The notes beneath the pieces are model-generated. The model was not told the origin of the DNA, did no database searches, and saw only the letters and a list, made by a program, of their open reading frames with translations. Positions 32,654 to 40,659 of a stretch of 51,284 nucleotides of DNA are shown here, in pieces. Each line of letters begins with the position of its first letter. The first letter of the stretch is position 1. Source of the DNA: Candidatus Borkfalkia avistercoris (GTDB lineage: Bacteria; Bacillota; Clostridia; Christensenellales; Borkfalkiaceae); assembly GCA_019115995.1 (NCBI GenBank), contig DXCL01000020.1, positions 1 through 51,284 of the forward strand, written 5' to 3'. The position numbers were made by a program, and so were the translations under genes.

Positions 32654-32682
32654 TTGACAATCTTTTTCGGATATGCTATTAT
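32654..32682 (+). promoter_or_regulatory. Promoter of the tRNA-Ser genes
   Basis: TTGACA (32654-32659) and TATTAT (32677-32682) with a 17-bp spacer and TGC before the -10. Confidence 0.8.
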
Positions 32683-32718
32683 ATTATAGCGCTTTTGTAA
32701 AAGCGCGTGCCGGAGCGT

Positions 32719-32809
32719 GCAGAAGTACCCAAGTGGCTCAAGGGGCTCCCCTGCTAAGGGAGTAGTACGGGAAACCGTAGCGCGGGTTCAAATCCCGCCT
32801 TCTGCGCCA
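32719..32809 (+). tRNA. tRNA-Ser(GCU)
   Basis: Class II tRNA of 91 nt with encoded CCA. The acceptor stem GCAGAAG pairs with CTTCTGC, the anticodon loop CTGCTAA gives anticodon GCU (AGC/AGU codons), a long variable arm follows, and the T-loop is GTTCAAATC. Confidence 0.93.
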
Positions 32810-32856
32810 GCGCACGGCAATATTGCCCGAAGCAGGGCGCGCAGTTTACAGGTTAT

Positions 32857-32947
32857 GCAGAGATGTCTGAGCGGCCTAAGGAGCACGACTGGAAATCGTG
32901 TGTACCTCGCAAGGGTACCGAGGGTTCAAATCCCTCTCTCTGCGCCA
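32857..32947 (+). tRNA. tRNA-Ser(GGA)
   Basis: Class II tRNA of 91 nt with encoded CCA. Acceptor GCAGAGA pairs with TCTCTGC, the anticodon loop CTGGAAA gives GGA (UCC/UCU codons), and the variable arm is long. It lies 47 nt after tRNA-Ser(GCU) and is probably on the same transcript. Confidence 0.93.
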
Positions 32948-32968
32948 AGCGGCGGCAAAGCGCCGATC

Positions 32969-32998
32969 AAAAGACACGGTTCTTTGACCGTGTCTTTT
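32969..32998 (+). terminator. Terminator after the tRNA-Ser pair
   Basis: A perfect 12-bp stem (32969-32980 with 32987-32998) ending in TTTT. Confidence 0.85.
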
Positions 32999-33063
32999 GC
33001 ATACCGCGCGTATATTTGCGCCTGTACGGGCGGCCCCGTTTTTACGGGGCAACGGAGGAATTT

Positions 33064-33534
33064 ATGGAAAAAATAGCGAGTTTTACCGTCGACCATACCC
33101 GCCTGCAGCCGGGGCTGTACCTTTCCCGCACGGATAAAAACGGCGGCACGGCGGTTTCTACGTTCGATCTTCGCTTTGTCGCGCCCAACCGCGAACCCGT
33201 GATCGATATGCCCGCGCTCCATACCATCGAACACCTCGGCGCAACGTTTCTCAGGAACAGCGCCCGCAAGGAAGAGGTGGTCTATTTCGGGCCGATGGGG
33301 TGCCGCACGGGATTTTATCTGCTCATGTTCGGAGAACTTTCCGCACAAAACGTGCTTCCGCTCGTTGCGGATATGTGCGATTTTATTCTGTCTTTTGAAG
33401 GAGAAATACCGGGCGCAAGGCCGGAAGAATGCGGCAACTGGCGGGAACAGAACCTCGAAACGGCAAAATTTTACGTAAAGAAATACCTCGGCGAGCTTCT
33501 GAACGCCCGCAGAACGCAGTACCCGGGCGCCTGA
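33064..33534 (+). CDS. luxS: S-ribosylhomocysteine lyase (LuxS)
   Basis: A 156-residue metalloenzyme of the activated methyl cycle that cleaves S-ribosylhomocysteine to homocysteine and the AI-2 precursor. Metal ligands His53 and His57 (HTIEH) and Cys123 (EECGN) are present, as is the catalytic Cys80 (GPMGCRTGFYL). Length is normal. The frame stays open upstream into the tRNA region, but GGAGG directly precedes the ATG at 33064. No pfs or metabolic partner gene lies beside it. Confidence 0.95.
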   Translation: MEKIASFTVDHTRLQPGLYLSRTDKNGGTAVSTFDLRFVAPNREPVIDMPALHTIEHLGATFLRNSARKEEVVYFGPMGCRTGFYLLMFGELSAQNVLPLVADMCDFILSFEGEIPGARPEECGNWREQNLETAKFYVKKYLGELLNARRTQYPGA

Positions 33535-33571
33535 GTTTTCAAAAATACCGAAGCGGGAGAGCAAAAAAAGA

Positions 33572-33589
33572 GCGCGCCGTGCGGCGCGC
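33572..33589 (-). terminator. Terminator of the phosphopantetheinyl transferase gene
   Basis: An 8-bp GC-rich stem (GCGCGCCG with CGGCGCGC); on the - strand it is followed by CTTTTTTT. It may also slow transcripts from luxS. Confidence 0.7.
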
Positions 33590-33595
33590 CCGTTA

Positions 33596-34117
33596 TCAGC
33601 ATTCCGGCAATTTTTCGATTTTTTTGAGACTGTACCTGGAATAGTTGCCGCATACGCTGAACGCGTATCCGTCCAGAGTGAACTGTATCACGTTTACGTC
33701 TGCGGGTTTATTGAGAAAGTAAACGTGCTTCCCGTAAAATTCCACTCTCCGCCACATGGAGGCGAGCGAGCCTGCAACATACTTTATATAGCTTTCCCGC
33801 GCCGTCCAATGGATATAAAAATCGGCAAGGGTCATGATCTCATATTTTTCCCGCGGGGTAAATTTATTGAGCACGGCGGGGCGGGGCTTGCCGGAAAGAG
33901 ACTCTATATCCAGCCCCACTTCCTTTTTGCCCACGGCGAGCGCCAAAAGCCCCTTGCTGTGCGAGGCGTTGAAAAACACCTTGTCGTTTTTCAGATACGG
34001 TTTTCCGTTGATGGTTTTTGCAAATTCCGCGTCGGGTATGTTATAATACTTCGCGAGAATAAACTTTGTAAAGCGCTCGGAATCGACGGAGGCGTAGGTA
34101 TAATAAATATCGATCAT
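33596..34117 (-). CDS. 4'-phosphopantetheinyl transferase, Sfp/short type
   Basis: A 173-residue enzyme that moves phosphopantetheine from CoA to a carrier protein serine. Hallmarks: VGLDIE (Asp70, Glu72, magnesium ligands) and WTARESYIK (Trp104, Glu108, Lys112), plus FNASHSKGLLALAV. The Ala-Arg in place of the usual Thr-Lys within WTxKE is a mild deviation. AAGGCAGG precedes the ATG. No carrier protein or synthase gene is close, so it may serve fatty-acid ACP or a distant pathway. Confidence 0.87.
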   Translation of the reverse strand: MIDIYYTYASVDSERFTKFILAKYYNIPDAEFAKTINGKPYLKNDKVFFNASHSKGLLALAVGKKEVGLDIESLSGKPRPAVLNKFTPREKYEIMTLADFYIHWTARESYIKYVAGSLASMWRRVEFYGKHVYFLNKPADVNVIQFTLDGYAFSVCGNYSRYSLKKIEKLPEC

Positions 34118-34211
34118 GATTTGCCTGCCTTGCGGTTTTTCTGTCTTCTATTTTATTATATCATAAAATGTGGGCAACGCAAGGATTTTCTGAAAAAAAG
34201 GAGTATAAATT

Positions 34212-34667
34212 ATGCGAAGATCCGAAATCGCGAAAAACAACTTCATGCGCGGGCTGAATTGCTGCCAGTCGGTATTTTGCGCCTTCTGCGACCTGACGGG
34301 GCTCGACGAGAAGACGGCGATGAAGCTTTCCGCGCCGCTGGGCGGAGGCGTGGGCAGAATGCGCGAGATCTGCGGCGCTGTCAGCGCCATGATGCTCGTG
34401 CTCGGTTCGGTGTTTTACGACGCCGATCACCCGACCACGGAGGAAAAATCCGCGCTCTATGCCATCGAACAGGAGCTGGCGGGCAGATTTCGCGAAAAAT
34501 ACGGTTCGATCGTCTGCCGTGATCTGCTGCGGGGCATTATTTCCGACGACGCGCCTGCGGCGGAGGAACGCACCGCGGAGTATTACGCAAAGCGGCCCTG
34601 CCCAAAGATCTGTGCGGAAGCGGCCGCCATGCTGGAAGAATTTTTGAAGGAGAAGGGAAAACTCTGA
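34212..34667 (+). CDS. C_GCAxxG_C_C family protein
   Basis: A 151-residue redox-associated protein family with conserved cysteines: CC in GLNCCQSVF, Cys in EICGAVSAM (the GCAxxG-type core), Cys in IVCRDLL and two in RPCPKICAEAA. Members are often annotated as putative redox-active proteins in anaerobes; biochemical role unknown. AAGGAG precedes the ATG. Two further redox-type genes follow on the same strand. Confidence 0.88.
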   Translation: MRRSEIAKNNFMRGLNCCQSVFCAFCDLTGLDEKTAMKLSAPLGGGVGRMREICGAVSAMMLVLGSVFYDADHPTTEEKSALYAIEQELAGRFREKYGSIVCRDLLRGIISDDAPAAEERTAEYYAKRPCPKICAEAAAMLEEFLKEKGKL

Positions 34668-34749
34668 GCTTACGGCATAGTGCGGCGCATTATGGCGGAA
34701 AATTTTGCCCGCGAGCCGAACGCGGAAAATCGATCGTAAGGAGATAAAA

Positions 34750-35517
34750 ATGAATAGAACAGAACGAGCAGAGCAGATGAGAAGCAAATTATTCCCGGGC
34801 GGCGTTTCCGAATTTGCGGAGACCGACCCCGAATTTGCGTCGTTTTTTGAAAATTTTGCCCTCGGCGAGGTGCCTGCGGAAGGCGGTATAGACGATAAGA
34901 CCCGCTCGATGGCGATCCTTGCGGCGCTCATGGGCTGCCAGGGAACGGAGGCGTTTGAAAAGATGCTCCCCGCGGCCTTTGCTTTCGGCGTTACGCCCGC
35001 AGAGGCAAAGGAGATCGTATACCAGGGCACGGCGTATCTCGGCATCGGCAGAACATATCCGTTTTTGGGCGCGGTCAACGCCGTGCTCGCCGCGCGCGGG
35101 GAATCGCTGCCGCTGGCGGGACAGGCGACCGCGAGCGAAGCCGATCGCCTCGAAAAGGGCGCGGCGGCGCAGGTGGATATATTCGGCGACGGCATGCGCG
35201 GCTTTGCGGAGTCCGGCCCCGAGGAGACCCGCCATATAAACCGTTGGCTTTCCGCAAACTGCTTCGGAGATTATTACACCCGCAACGGGCTCGACTATAA
35301 GCAGAGGGAGATGATCACGTTCTGCTTTTTGGCGGCGCAGGGCGGCTGCGAGCCGCAGCTCACCAGCCACGCGATGGGCAACATGCGCATCGGCAACGGC
35401 AAGGCGTTCCTGATCGGCGTCGTTTCGCAGATTTTGCCGTATATCGGCTACCCGCGCAGCCTCAACGCGCTCAGCTGCGTCAATGCGGCGGCGCAGAAGA
35501 TGAGCGAAGGGAAGTGA
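34750..35517 (+). CDS. Carboxymuconolactone decarboxylase-family protein
   Basis: A 255-residue protein with two CMD/AhpD-like domains. The first (about 45-115) has the helical pattern DDKTRSMAILAALMGCQG, the second (about 150-250) has YKQREMITFCFLAAQGGCEP and GNGKAFLIGVVSQILPYIGY. The usual CxxC redox pair is reduced to single cysteines, so catalysis is uncertain. AAGGAG precedes ATG 34750. The next gene begins 2 nt after its stop. Confidence 0.85.
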   Translation: MNRTERAEQMRSKLFPGGVSEFAETDPEFASFFENFALGEVPAEGGIDDKTRSMAILAALMGCQGTEAFEKMLPAAFAFGVTPAEAKEIVYQGTAYLGIGRTYPFLGAVNAVLAARGESLPLAGQATASEADRLEKGAAAQVDIFGDGMRGFAESGPEETRHINRWLSANCFGDYYTRNGLDYKQREMITFCFLAAQGGCEPQLTSHAMGNMRIGNGKAFLIGVVSQILPYIGYPRSLNALSCVNAAAQKMSEGK

Positions 35518-35519
35518 GC

Positions 35520-36653
35520 ATGAGGAATATGCCGTTCCCCGAAGTCAAGGGCAATCTCGGTTTCGGCTGCATGCGCCTGCCCATGCGGGGCGATGCCGTC
35601 GATCACGCCGCTTTCTGCGAGATGGCTGACGCGTTTCTCGCGCAGGGATTCAATTATTTCGATACGGCGCACGGTTATCACGACGGCCTGAGCGAGCCTG
35701 CCGTGCGCGAGTGCGTCGCAAAGCGCTATCCGCGCGAAAGTTTTGTGCTCACCGATAAACTTACCGACGAATATTTTTCCTCGCAGGAGGAGATCCGCCC
35801 CTTTTTCGAAAAGCAGCTCGCGCTGTGCGGGGTGGAATACTTCGATTTTTATCTGATGCACGCGCAGAATGCGGCGTATTTCGAAAAATTCAAAAAGTGC
35901 CGCGCGTATGAAACCGCTCTGGAACTGAAAAGGGAGGGAAAAATACGGCATTTCGGCATTTCCTTCCACGACGGCGCCGAGGTGCTCGAACGCATATTAA
36001 GCGAATATCCGCAGATAGAAGTCGTGCAGTTGCAGATCAATTATGCAGATTTCGACGATCCCGCCGTGCAGGGCAGGGCATGCCTGGAAGTGTGCGTGCG
36101 GCACCAAAAGCCCGTCATCGTCATGGAGCCGGTAAAGGGCGGCATTCTCGCCCGCCTTCCCGCCGAGGCGAAACAGGTGTTCGATTCGCGCACGGAGGCG
36201 ACCCCCGCGAGCTTCGCCATTCGCTATGCGGCGAGCGCGCAGAACGTGTTTATGGTGCTTTCGGGCATGAGCGACCTCGCGCAGGTGCGCGAAAACGTCG
36301 GCTTTATGCGCGATTTTATTCCCTTTACGGAGGAAGAGTACCGCACGGCGGAAGAGGTCGCGGCGGTGTTCCGCCGGGCAGATCTCATTCCGTGCACCCG
36401 CTGCCGTTACTGTACGGCGGGCTGCCCGAAACACATCTCCATTCCCGACCTGTTTTCGGATATGAACGCGAAAACGATGTATAAAGACTGGAACAGCGAC
36501 TGGTATTACGGCGTACATACCGCCAAGGGCGGCAGGGCGCGCGACTGCATCGGCTGCGCCAGGTGCGAGAGGGCGTGCCCCCAGCATCTTCCGATCCGCG
36601 AACTTTTAAAAAAGGTCTCCGCCGTGTTCGATGTTCCCGAAAACGGCATATAA
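35520..36653 (+). CDS. Aldo/keto reductase with C-terminal 2[4Fe-4S] ferredoxin domain
   Basis: A 377-residue fusion. The aldo/keto reductase barrel (about 1-290) has NYFDTAHGYHDG with the catalytic Asp/Tyr, LTDKLTDEYF with Lys and FYLMHAQN with His. The C-terminal part holds two iron-sulphur motifs, CTRCRYCTAGCP and CIGCARCERACP. Such fusions are common in anaerobic Clostridia; electrons probably pass between ferredoxin and a carbonyl substrate, which is unknown. ATG 35520 follows GGGAAG; a GTG start at 35514 overlapping the previous gene is possible. Confidence 0.9.
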   Translation: MRNMPFPEVKGNLGFGCMRLPMRGDAVDHAAFCEMADAFLAQGFNYFDTAHGYHDGLSEPAVRECVAKRYPRESFVLTDKLTDEYFSSQEEIRPFFEKQLALCGVEYFDFYLMHAQNAAYFEKFKKCRAYETALELKREGKIRHFGISFHDGAEVLERILSEYPQIEVVQLQINYADFDDPAVQGRACLEVCVRHQKPVIVMEPVKGGILARLPAEAKQVFDSRTEATPASFAIRYAASAQNVFMVLSGMSDLAQVRENVGFMRDFIPFTEEEYRTAEEVAAVFRRADLIPCTRCRYCTAGCPKHISIPDLFSDMNAKTMYKDWNSDWYYGVHTAKGGRARDCIGCARCERACPQHLPIRELLKKVSAVFDVPENGI

Positions 36654-36662
36654 AATATCGCC

Positions 36663-36686
36663 CGCCTCCGCGCATGCGGAGGCGGT
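36663..36686 (+). terminator. Hairpin after the AKR-ferredoxin gene
   Basis: A perfect 10-bp stem (36663-36672 with 36677-36686). The T-run that follows is poor, so this is a moderate terminator call. The remaining 36687-36804 holds nothing recognisable. Confidence 0.55.
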
Positions 36687-36804
36687 TGTCGTTTAAGCTT
36701 CAAAAGAGTTTTTGATCGGCACGGTCGGGCGCCGTGCGGCGTTCCGCAGAGATAAAATAAATAATTTGCAGGGCGCCCGATTTTAAAAAGCATTTGCAAA
36801 GTAA

Positions 36805-36837
36805 AAAACAAAGCCATGGAAACCATGGCTTTGTTTT
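36805..36837. terminator. Terminator of tRNA-Val
   Basis: A perfect 15-bp stem (36805-36819 with 36823-36837); on the - strand it directly follows the tRNA 3' end and ends in a T-run. Confidence 0.85.
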
Positions 36838-36838
36838 C

Positions 36839-36915
36839 TGGTGGGGGCGGTAGGGCTCGAACCTATGACCTCATGCATGTCAAGCATGCGCTCTAACCAA
36901 CTGAGCTACGTCCCC
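36839..36915 (-). tRNA. tRNA-Val(GAC)
   Basis: A 77-nt class I tRNA with encoded CCA. The anticodon loop TTGACAT gives GAC (GUC/GUU codons) on a CATGC/GCATG stem. D-arm and T-arm are standard. The acceptor strands GGGGACG and CGCCCCC leave one A-C mismatch at pair 5-68. Confidence 0.92.
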
Positions 36916-36948
36916 GAAATCGGCGCCCGAGCGCCGTTAGCGTTATTT

Positions 36949-36978
36949 ATAATACCATTTCGGCGGGCGATTTGTCAA
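36949..36978 (-). promoter_or_regulatory. Promoter of tRNA-Val
   Basis: On the - strand TTGACA (36973-36978) and TATTAT (36949-36954) with an 18-bp spacer. Confidence 0.75.
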
Positions 36979-37082
36979 TTAAAATTGCCGCAAAACGGCA
37001 ATAATTTTTCAAAGTTCGTATATTTCATATTTGCGCTCTCGCGGGAATACAATAATTAACAGTTTATCGGTGAGAGGTCGTT

Positions 37083-39707
37083 ATGCGTGAATTTTATACG
37101 ATGACAGCCGAAGAAGCGCTTTCGGCGCTCAACACGGGCGAGCTCGGGCTTTCCGAGCAGGAAGCCGAGGCGCGCCGCAAAGTTTACGGGGCGAACGAGC
37201 TGCGGCGCAAAAAAAAGCGCGGGCCCCTACGCCTTTTTTTGGCGCAGTTTACCGACTTTATGACGGTCCTGCTCATCTGTGCGGCGGCGATCACGGCGGT
37301 CACCGCGTTCGTTACGGGCGATAAGCACGAGCTTGTGGATACGGGCATTCTGCTCTTTATCATATTGCTGAACACGTTTGTCGGCTTTATTCAGCAATAC
37401 CGCGCCGACAACGCGATCGAAAAGCTCAAACAGCTTTCCGTAGGCAGAACCAAATGCGTGCGGGGCGGCAGAGATATCCTGATCGAGAGCGACCGCCTCG
37501 TGCCGGGAGACATCATCTACCTCGAAGAGGGAGACAGGATCCCCGCCGACTGCCGCATACTCGACAGTTCGCAGCTCCGCTGCGACGAGTCTGCCCTGAC
37601 GGGCGAATCGAAGAGCGTTTCAAAGAGTGCGGACGTATGCAAAGAGGGGGCGGGCGTGGGCGATCGGAAAAACATGCTCCATTCCTCCGCGTTCGTGGTC
37701 AGCGGGCAGGCAAAAGCGGTCGTCGCGCATATCGGGCAGGATACGGAGATCGGCAAGATCGCTTCCCTTTTGGAAGAAACGGACGCCGCTTCGACCCCGC
37801 TCGAAAAGATACTCGCCAAACTCGGCAAGATCATTTCCGCCGCCGTCATCGCGGTCGCGGCGGTCATCTTCGTGTTCGGCATATTTTTCAAGGACAGCAC
37901 GCTGATCGGCAACTTTATGTCTTCGGTGGCGATCGCGGTCGCGGCGATCCCGGAGGGCATGCCCGCCGTCGTTACCATCATCATGGCGATGGGCGTGCAG
38001 AAAATGAGCCGCGAACGCGCCGTGATACGCAAGCTCCACGCGGTGGAAACGCTGGGCGGTTGCGACAGGATATGCAGCGACAAGACCGGCACGCTGACGC
38101 AAAACCGCATGACGGTGGAAGAGGTGTGTTTCGGCGTCGGCGGAGAAGACGCCTCCGCGCGCGAAAAAATGCTGCTCTGCATGCTCGCCTGCAATTCCGT
38201 AAAGGGGAAGGACGGCGCGCTCATCGGCGATCCCACCGAGGTCGCGCTCGTGCGGTATGCGGAATCGGAGGGCTTTTCCGAACCTTATACGGTCAGGGCG
38301 GTCAATCCTTTTACGTCCGAGCGGAAGATGATGTCCGTCGCGGCGGATTCGCGTTCGGGCACGCTGTGGCTCGTTAAGGGCGGCGCGGATATTCTGCTCG
38401 CGCGTTCCACGCATATCCTTGCGGGGGGAAAGGTGCGCCCGCTTACTGAGGAAGACAGGGCGCAGCTCCTGTCGGAAAACAAAAAGATGGCGGAACGCGC
38501 CCTGCGCGTGCTCGGCTTCGCCTATAACGAATACGGAAAGGAGGCGGAGAGCGGGCTCGTGTTTTTAGGGCTCTGCGGCATGATCGATCCGCCCAAAAAG
38601 GGCGTACGGGAAGCCGTCGCCGAATGCGGCAGGGCGGGCATCGTGCCCGTCATGATCACGGGCGACCAGAAGGCGACGGCGTTTGCGATCGCCGCGCGGC
38701 TGGGGATCGCGGAAAACGAAAGCCAGGTCGTTACGGGCGGGCAGCTGGATCAGATGACGGAAGAGGAGCTTGACCGTGCGATCCCGGAAAGCCGCGTGTT
38801 CGCGCGCGTCAGCCCCAAGCACAAATCTCTTATCGTAAAGCGGCTGCAAAAGGCGGGCGGCGTCGTCGCCATGACGGGAGACGGCATCAACGACGCGCCG
38901 AGTATCCGCGCGGCTGACATCGGCATCGCGATGGGTTCGGGTACAGACGTTACCAAAAGCGCTTCCGACATGGTCATCGCCGACGACGATTTTTCCACCA
39001 TCGTCAAGGCGGTCAGAGAGGGGCGCAGGGTATTTTCCAACATCAAAAAGACGATACAGTTTTTTCTCGCCACGAACCTTGCGGAGGTGCTGTCTATCCT
39101 CGCCGTCACGCTCGTGCTGTACAGCTTCGATTTTTTGACGGCGACCCAGCTTTTGTGGATCAACCTCATTACCGACAGCCTGCCCGTCCTCTCTCTGGGG
39201 GCGGAGAAAGAGGAGAGAGACATCATGCTCCGCCCGCCCAGCAGGGCGAACGAATTGTTCGGCGCGCGTTCCATGGTCTCCGTGCTGTTTTACGGGCTGT
39301 TCCAGACGGCCGCGGTGCTGTTCGCTTTTGTATACTGCAACGCGCGTTACGGCAACGAAACGGCGGTAACGGTCACCTTTTTCGTGCTTTCGTTTTTGGA
39401 GCTGTTTCACTCCTTCAATATCCGTTCGGAAACGGATTCTGCCTTCGGCAGGGGATTTTTTGCCAATAAAATGTTATTCGTAACGGTGCTGGTCGGCATA
39501 GCCGTAAACGTACTGCTGTGCGCCGTTCCCGTTTTGCGCGCGGCGTTCGCGCTGGTGCCTCTCACCGCCGGGCAGTGGGGCTTCGTGTTTGCCTGCTCCC
39601 TTTCCGTGATCCCGGCGGGAGAGCTGTATAAGCTGATCCTGCGCGTTCTTGCAAAGCGCGGCGGCAGGCGCCGCGCGGGTGCGCGCGCCCGCCTGCATGC
39701 GATGTAA
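37083..39707 (+). CDS. Calcium-type P-type ATPase (P2A, PMR1/YloB-like)
   Basis: An 874-residue cation pump. The order of domains is normal: actuator TGES near residue 180, membrane motif AIPEGMPAVV, phosphorylation site CSDKTGTLTQN (Asp near 333), nucleotide-binding domain, hinge GDGINDAPS and a six-helix C-terminal membrane part with LLWINLITDSLP. The AIPEGMP pattern rather than CPC argues for calcium/manganese over heavy metals. Residues after about 860 are basic (KRGGRRRAGARAR). GAGAGG precedes the ATG. Confidence 0.93.
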   Translation: MREFYTMTAEEALSALNTGELGLSEQEAEARRKVYGANELRRKKKRGPLRLFLAQFTDFMTVLLICAAAITAVTAFVTGDKHELVDTGILLFIILLNTFVGFIQQYRADNAIEKLKQLSVGRTKCVRGGRDILIESDRLVPGDIIYLEEGDRIPADCRILDSSQLRCDESALTGESKSVSKSADVCKEGAGVGDRKNMLHSSAFVVSGQAKAVVAHIGQDTEIGKIASLLEETDAASTPLEKILAKLGKIISAAVIAVAAVIFVFGIFFKDSTLIGNFMSSVAIAVAAIPEGMPAVVTIIMAMGVQKMSRERAVIRKLHAVETLGGCDRICSDKTGTLTQNRMTVEEVCFGVGGEDASAREKMLLCMLACNSVKGKDGALIGDPTEVALVRYAESEGFSEPYTVRAVNPFTSERKMMSVAADSRSGTLWLVKGGADILLARSTHILAGGKVRPLTEEDRAQLLSENKKMAERALRVLGFAYNEYGKEAESGLVFLGLCGMIDPPKKGVREAVAECGRAGIVPVMITGDQKATAFAIAARLGIAENESQVVTGGQLDQMTEEELDRAIPESRVFARVSPKHKSLIVKRLQKAGGVVAMTGDGINDAPSIRAADIGIAMGSGTDVTKSASDMVIADDDFSTIVKAVREGRRVFSNIKKTIQFFLATNLAEVLSILAVTLVLYSFDFLTATQLLWINLITDSLPVLSLGAEKEERDIMLRPPSRANELFGARSMVSVLFYGLFQTAAVLFAFVYCNARYGNETAVTVTFFVLSFLELFHSFNIRSETDSAFGRGFFANKMLFVTVLVGIAVNVLLCAVPVLRAAFALVPLTAGQWGFVFACSLSVIPAGELYKLILRVLAKRGGRRRAGARARLHAM

Positions 39708-39738
39708 GGCGCTTGTACGGAGTGATAGAGGGGAAAAG

Positions 39739-39775
39739 AAAGAGGAGGCGGATCTTTTTCCGTCTCCTCTTTTAT
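39739..39775. terminator. Terminator between the P-ATPase and L9 genes
   Basis: A 14-bp stem with one G-T pair (AAAGAGGAG... with ...CTCCTCTTT) flanked by A/T runs on both sides. Confidence 0.8.
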
Positions 39776-39780
39776 CGCGA

Positions 39781-40224
39781 TCATTCGGGTTTTACGCTCA
39801 CGTTGATCTTTGCGGATACGCCTTCCATAAAGCGGATCTCCACGGGATAGTCTCCCGCGATTTTGAGCGGCTCTTTGAGAACGATCTTCTTTTTATCGAT
39901 GTCGTAACCCATATCGGCGAGCTTGTTTGCGATCTCTTTTGAGGTAACGCTGCCGAAGACCTTTCCGTTTTCGCCGCATTTGATCGCCACGTCGACCGTC
40001 GTTTTATCGATCTTCGCGGCGAGTTCCCTGATCGCCTTGATCTCCTCCGCGCGGCGGCGTTCTTCCGCCTCTTTTTGCAGCTTCAAGCTGTTCACCGCTA
40101 CGGAAGACGCGATCTCCGCCAGCCCCTTTTTCAGGAGAAAATTTTTGGCGAAGCCGTCGCTCACGTCTATGATGTCGCCCTTTTTGCCCGTGCCTTTTAC
40201 GTCTTGTTTGAGTATGACTTTCAT
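39781..40224 (-). CDS. rplI: 50S ribosomal protein L9
   Basis: A 147-residue ribosomal protein. The N-terminal domain begins MKVILKQDVKGTGKKGDI and contains NFLLKKGLA, followed by the long connecting helix and the C-terminal domain (GKVFGSVTSKEIANKL). A GGGGT site lies before the ATG. Usual neighbours in Bacillota (dnaB, the YybT phosphodiesterase) are absent here. Confidence 0.96.
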   Translation of the reverse strand: MKVILKQDVKGTGKKGDIIDVSDGFAKNFLLKKGLAEIASSVAVNSLKLQKEAEERRRAEEIKAIRELAAKIDKTTVDVAIKCGENGKVFGSVTSKEIANKLADMGYDIDKKKIVLKEPLKIAGDYPVEIRFMEGVSAKINVSVKPE

Positions 40225-40346
40225 ATTTTTTGACCCCTTTGCAGTAGTATCGTATCTATTTTACATGCAAACGAGAAAAATGTCAACCCGTATCCGTAAT
40301 AAATTGCCCTCTTTGTGCGCATATTAACGGCAGGAGGTTGTTATTT

Positions 40347-40502
40347 ATGGACAAGATCAACAACGCGATCGGCTGCGAAGTGACCGACTGCATGTTCAAC
40401 TGCGACGGAAAAAACTGCACGCTCGATAAGATCACGGTCGGCAACGACTGCAACTGCGACGCGGAAAGCTGCACTTGCTGTGAAAATTATAAGAGCAGAT
40501 AA
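40347..40502 (+). CDS. DUF1540 small cysteine-rich protein
   Basis: A 51-residue protein with nine cysteines in DUF1540-type spacing: IGCEVTDCMFNC, then KNCTLDKITVG and a CNCDAESCTCC cluster. DUF1540 proteins are common in Clostridia and are thought to bind metal. A perfect AGGAGG at 40332-40337 supports the ATG. The gene faces the Nudix gene, with three stacked hairpins in between. Confidence 0.9.
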   Translation: MDKINNAIGCEVTDCMFNCDGKNCTLDKITVGNDCNCDAESCTCCENYKSR

Positions 40503-40518
40503 AATCGATAAGAAAAAG

Positions 40519-40558
40519 AAAAAAGCGCGCGCCGCAGAATTGCGGCGCGCGCTTTTTT
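40519..40558. terminator. Terminator hairpin 1 of a triple cluster
   Basis: A perfect 18-bp stem (40519-40536 with 40541-40558) with A6 and T6 ends; ends the DUF1540 gene. Confidence 0.9.
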
Positions 40559-40604
40559 GTATAAGAAAACCCGCGGACTATCCGCGGGTTTTCTTATACA
40601 AAAA
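40554..40604. repeat. Perfect 24-bp inverted repeat, hairpin 2 of the cluster
   Basis: Arms 40554-40577 and 40581-40604 pair exactly around a 3-nt loop. It shares its T-run with hairpin 1 and its A-run with hairpin 3. The arm starts TTTGTATAA.GAAAACC, very like the hairpin at the left edge of the window. Confidence 0.85.
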
Positions 40605-40636
40605 GAGCGGGGCTTGCCCCGCTCTTCGGTTTTTTT
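40603..40636. terminator. Terminator hairpin 3 of the cluster
   Basis: An 11-bp stem (40603-40613 with 40616-40626) followed by CGGTTTTTTT on the + side; on the - side the A-run gives T5 for the Nudix gene. Confidence 0.8.
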
Positions 40637-40659
40637 GCATATCAGATGCCCGCCGCGCG

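Noticed and set aside
33596-34117. A secondary-metabolite cluster around the phosphopantetheinyl transferase
   Set aside because: No synthase, carrier protein or tailoring gene is adjacent.
40554-40604. Transposon end or attachment site
   Set aside because: Its position between convergent genes and shared A/T runs fit a terminator better; no mobility gene is near.
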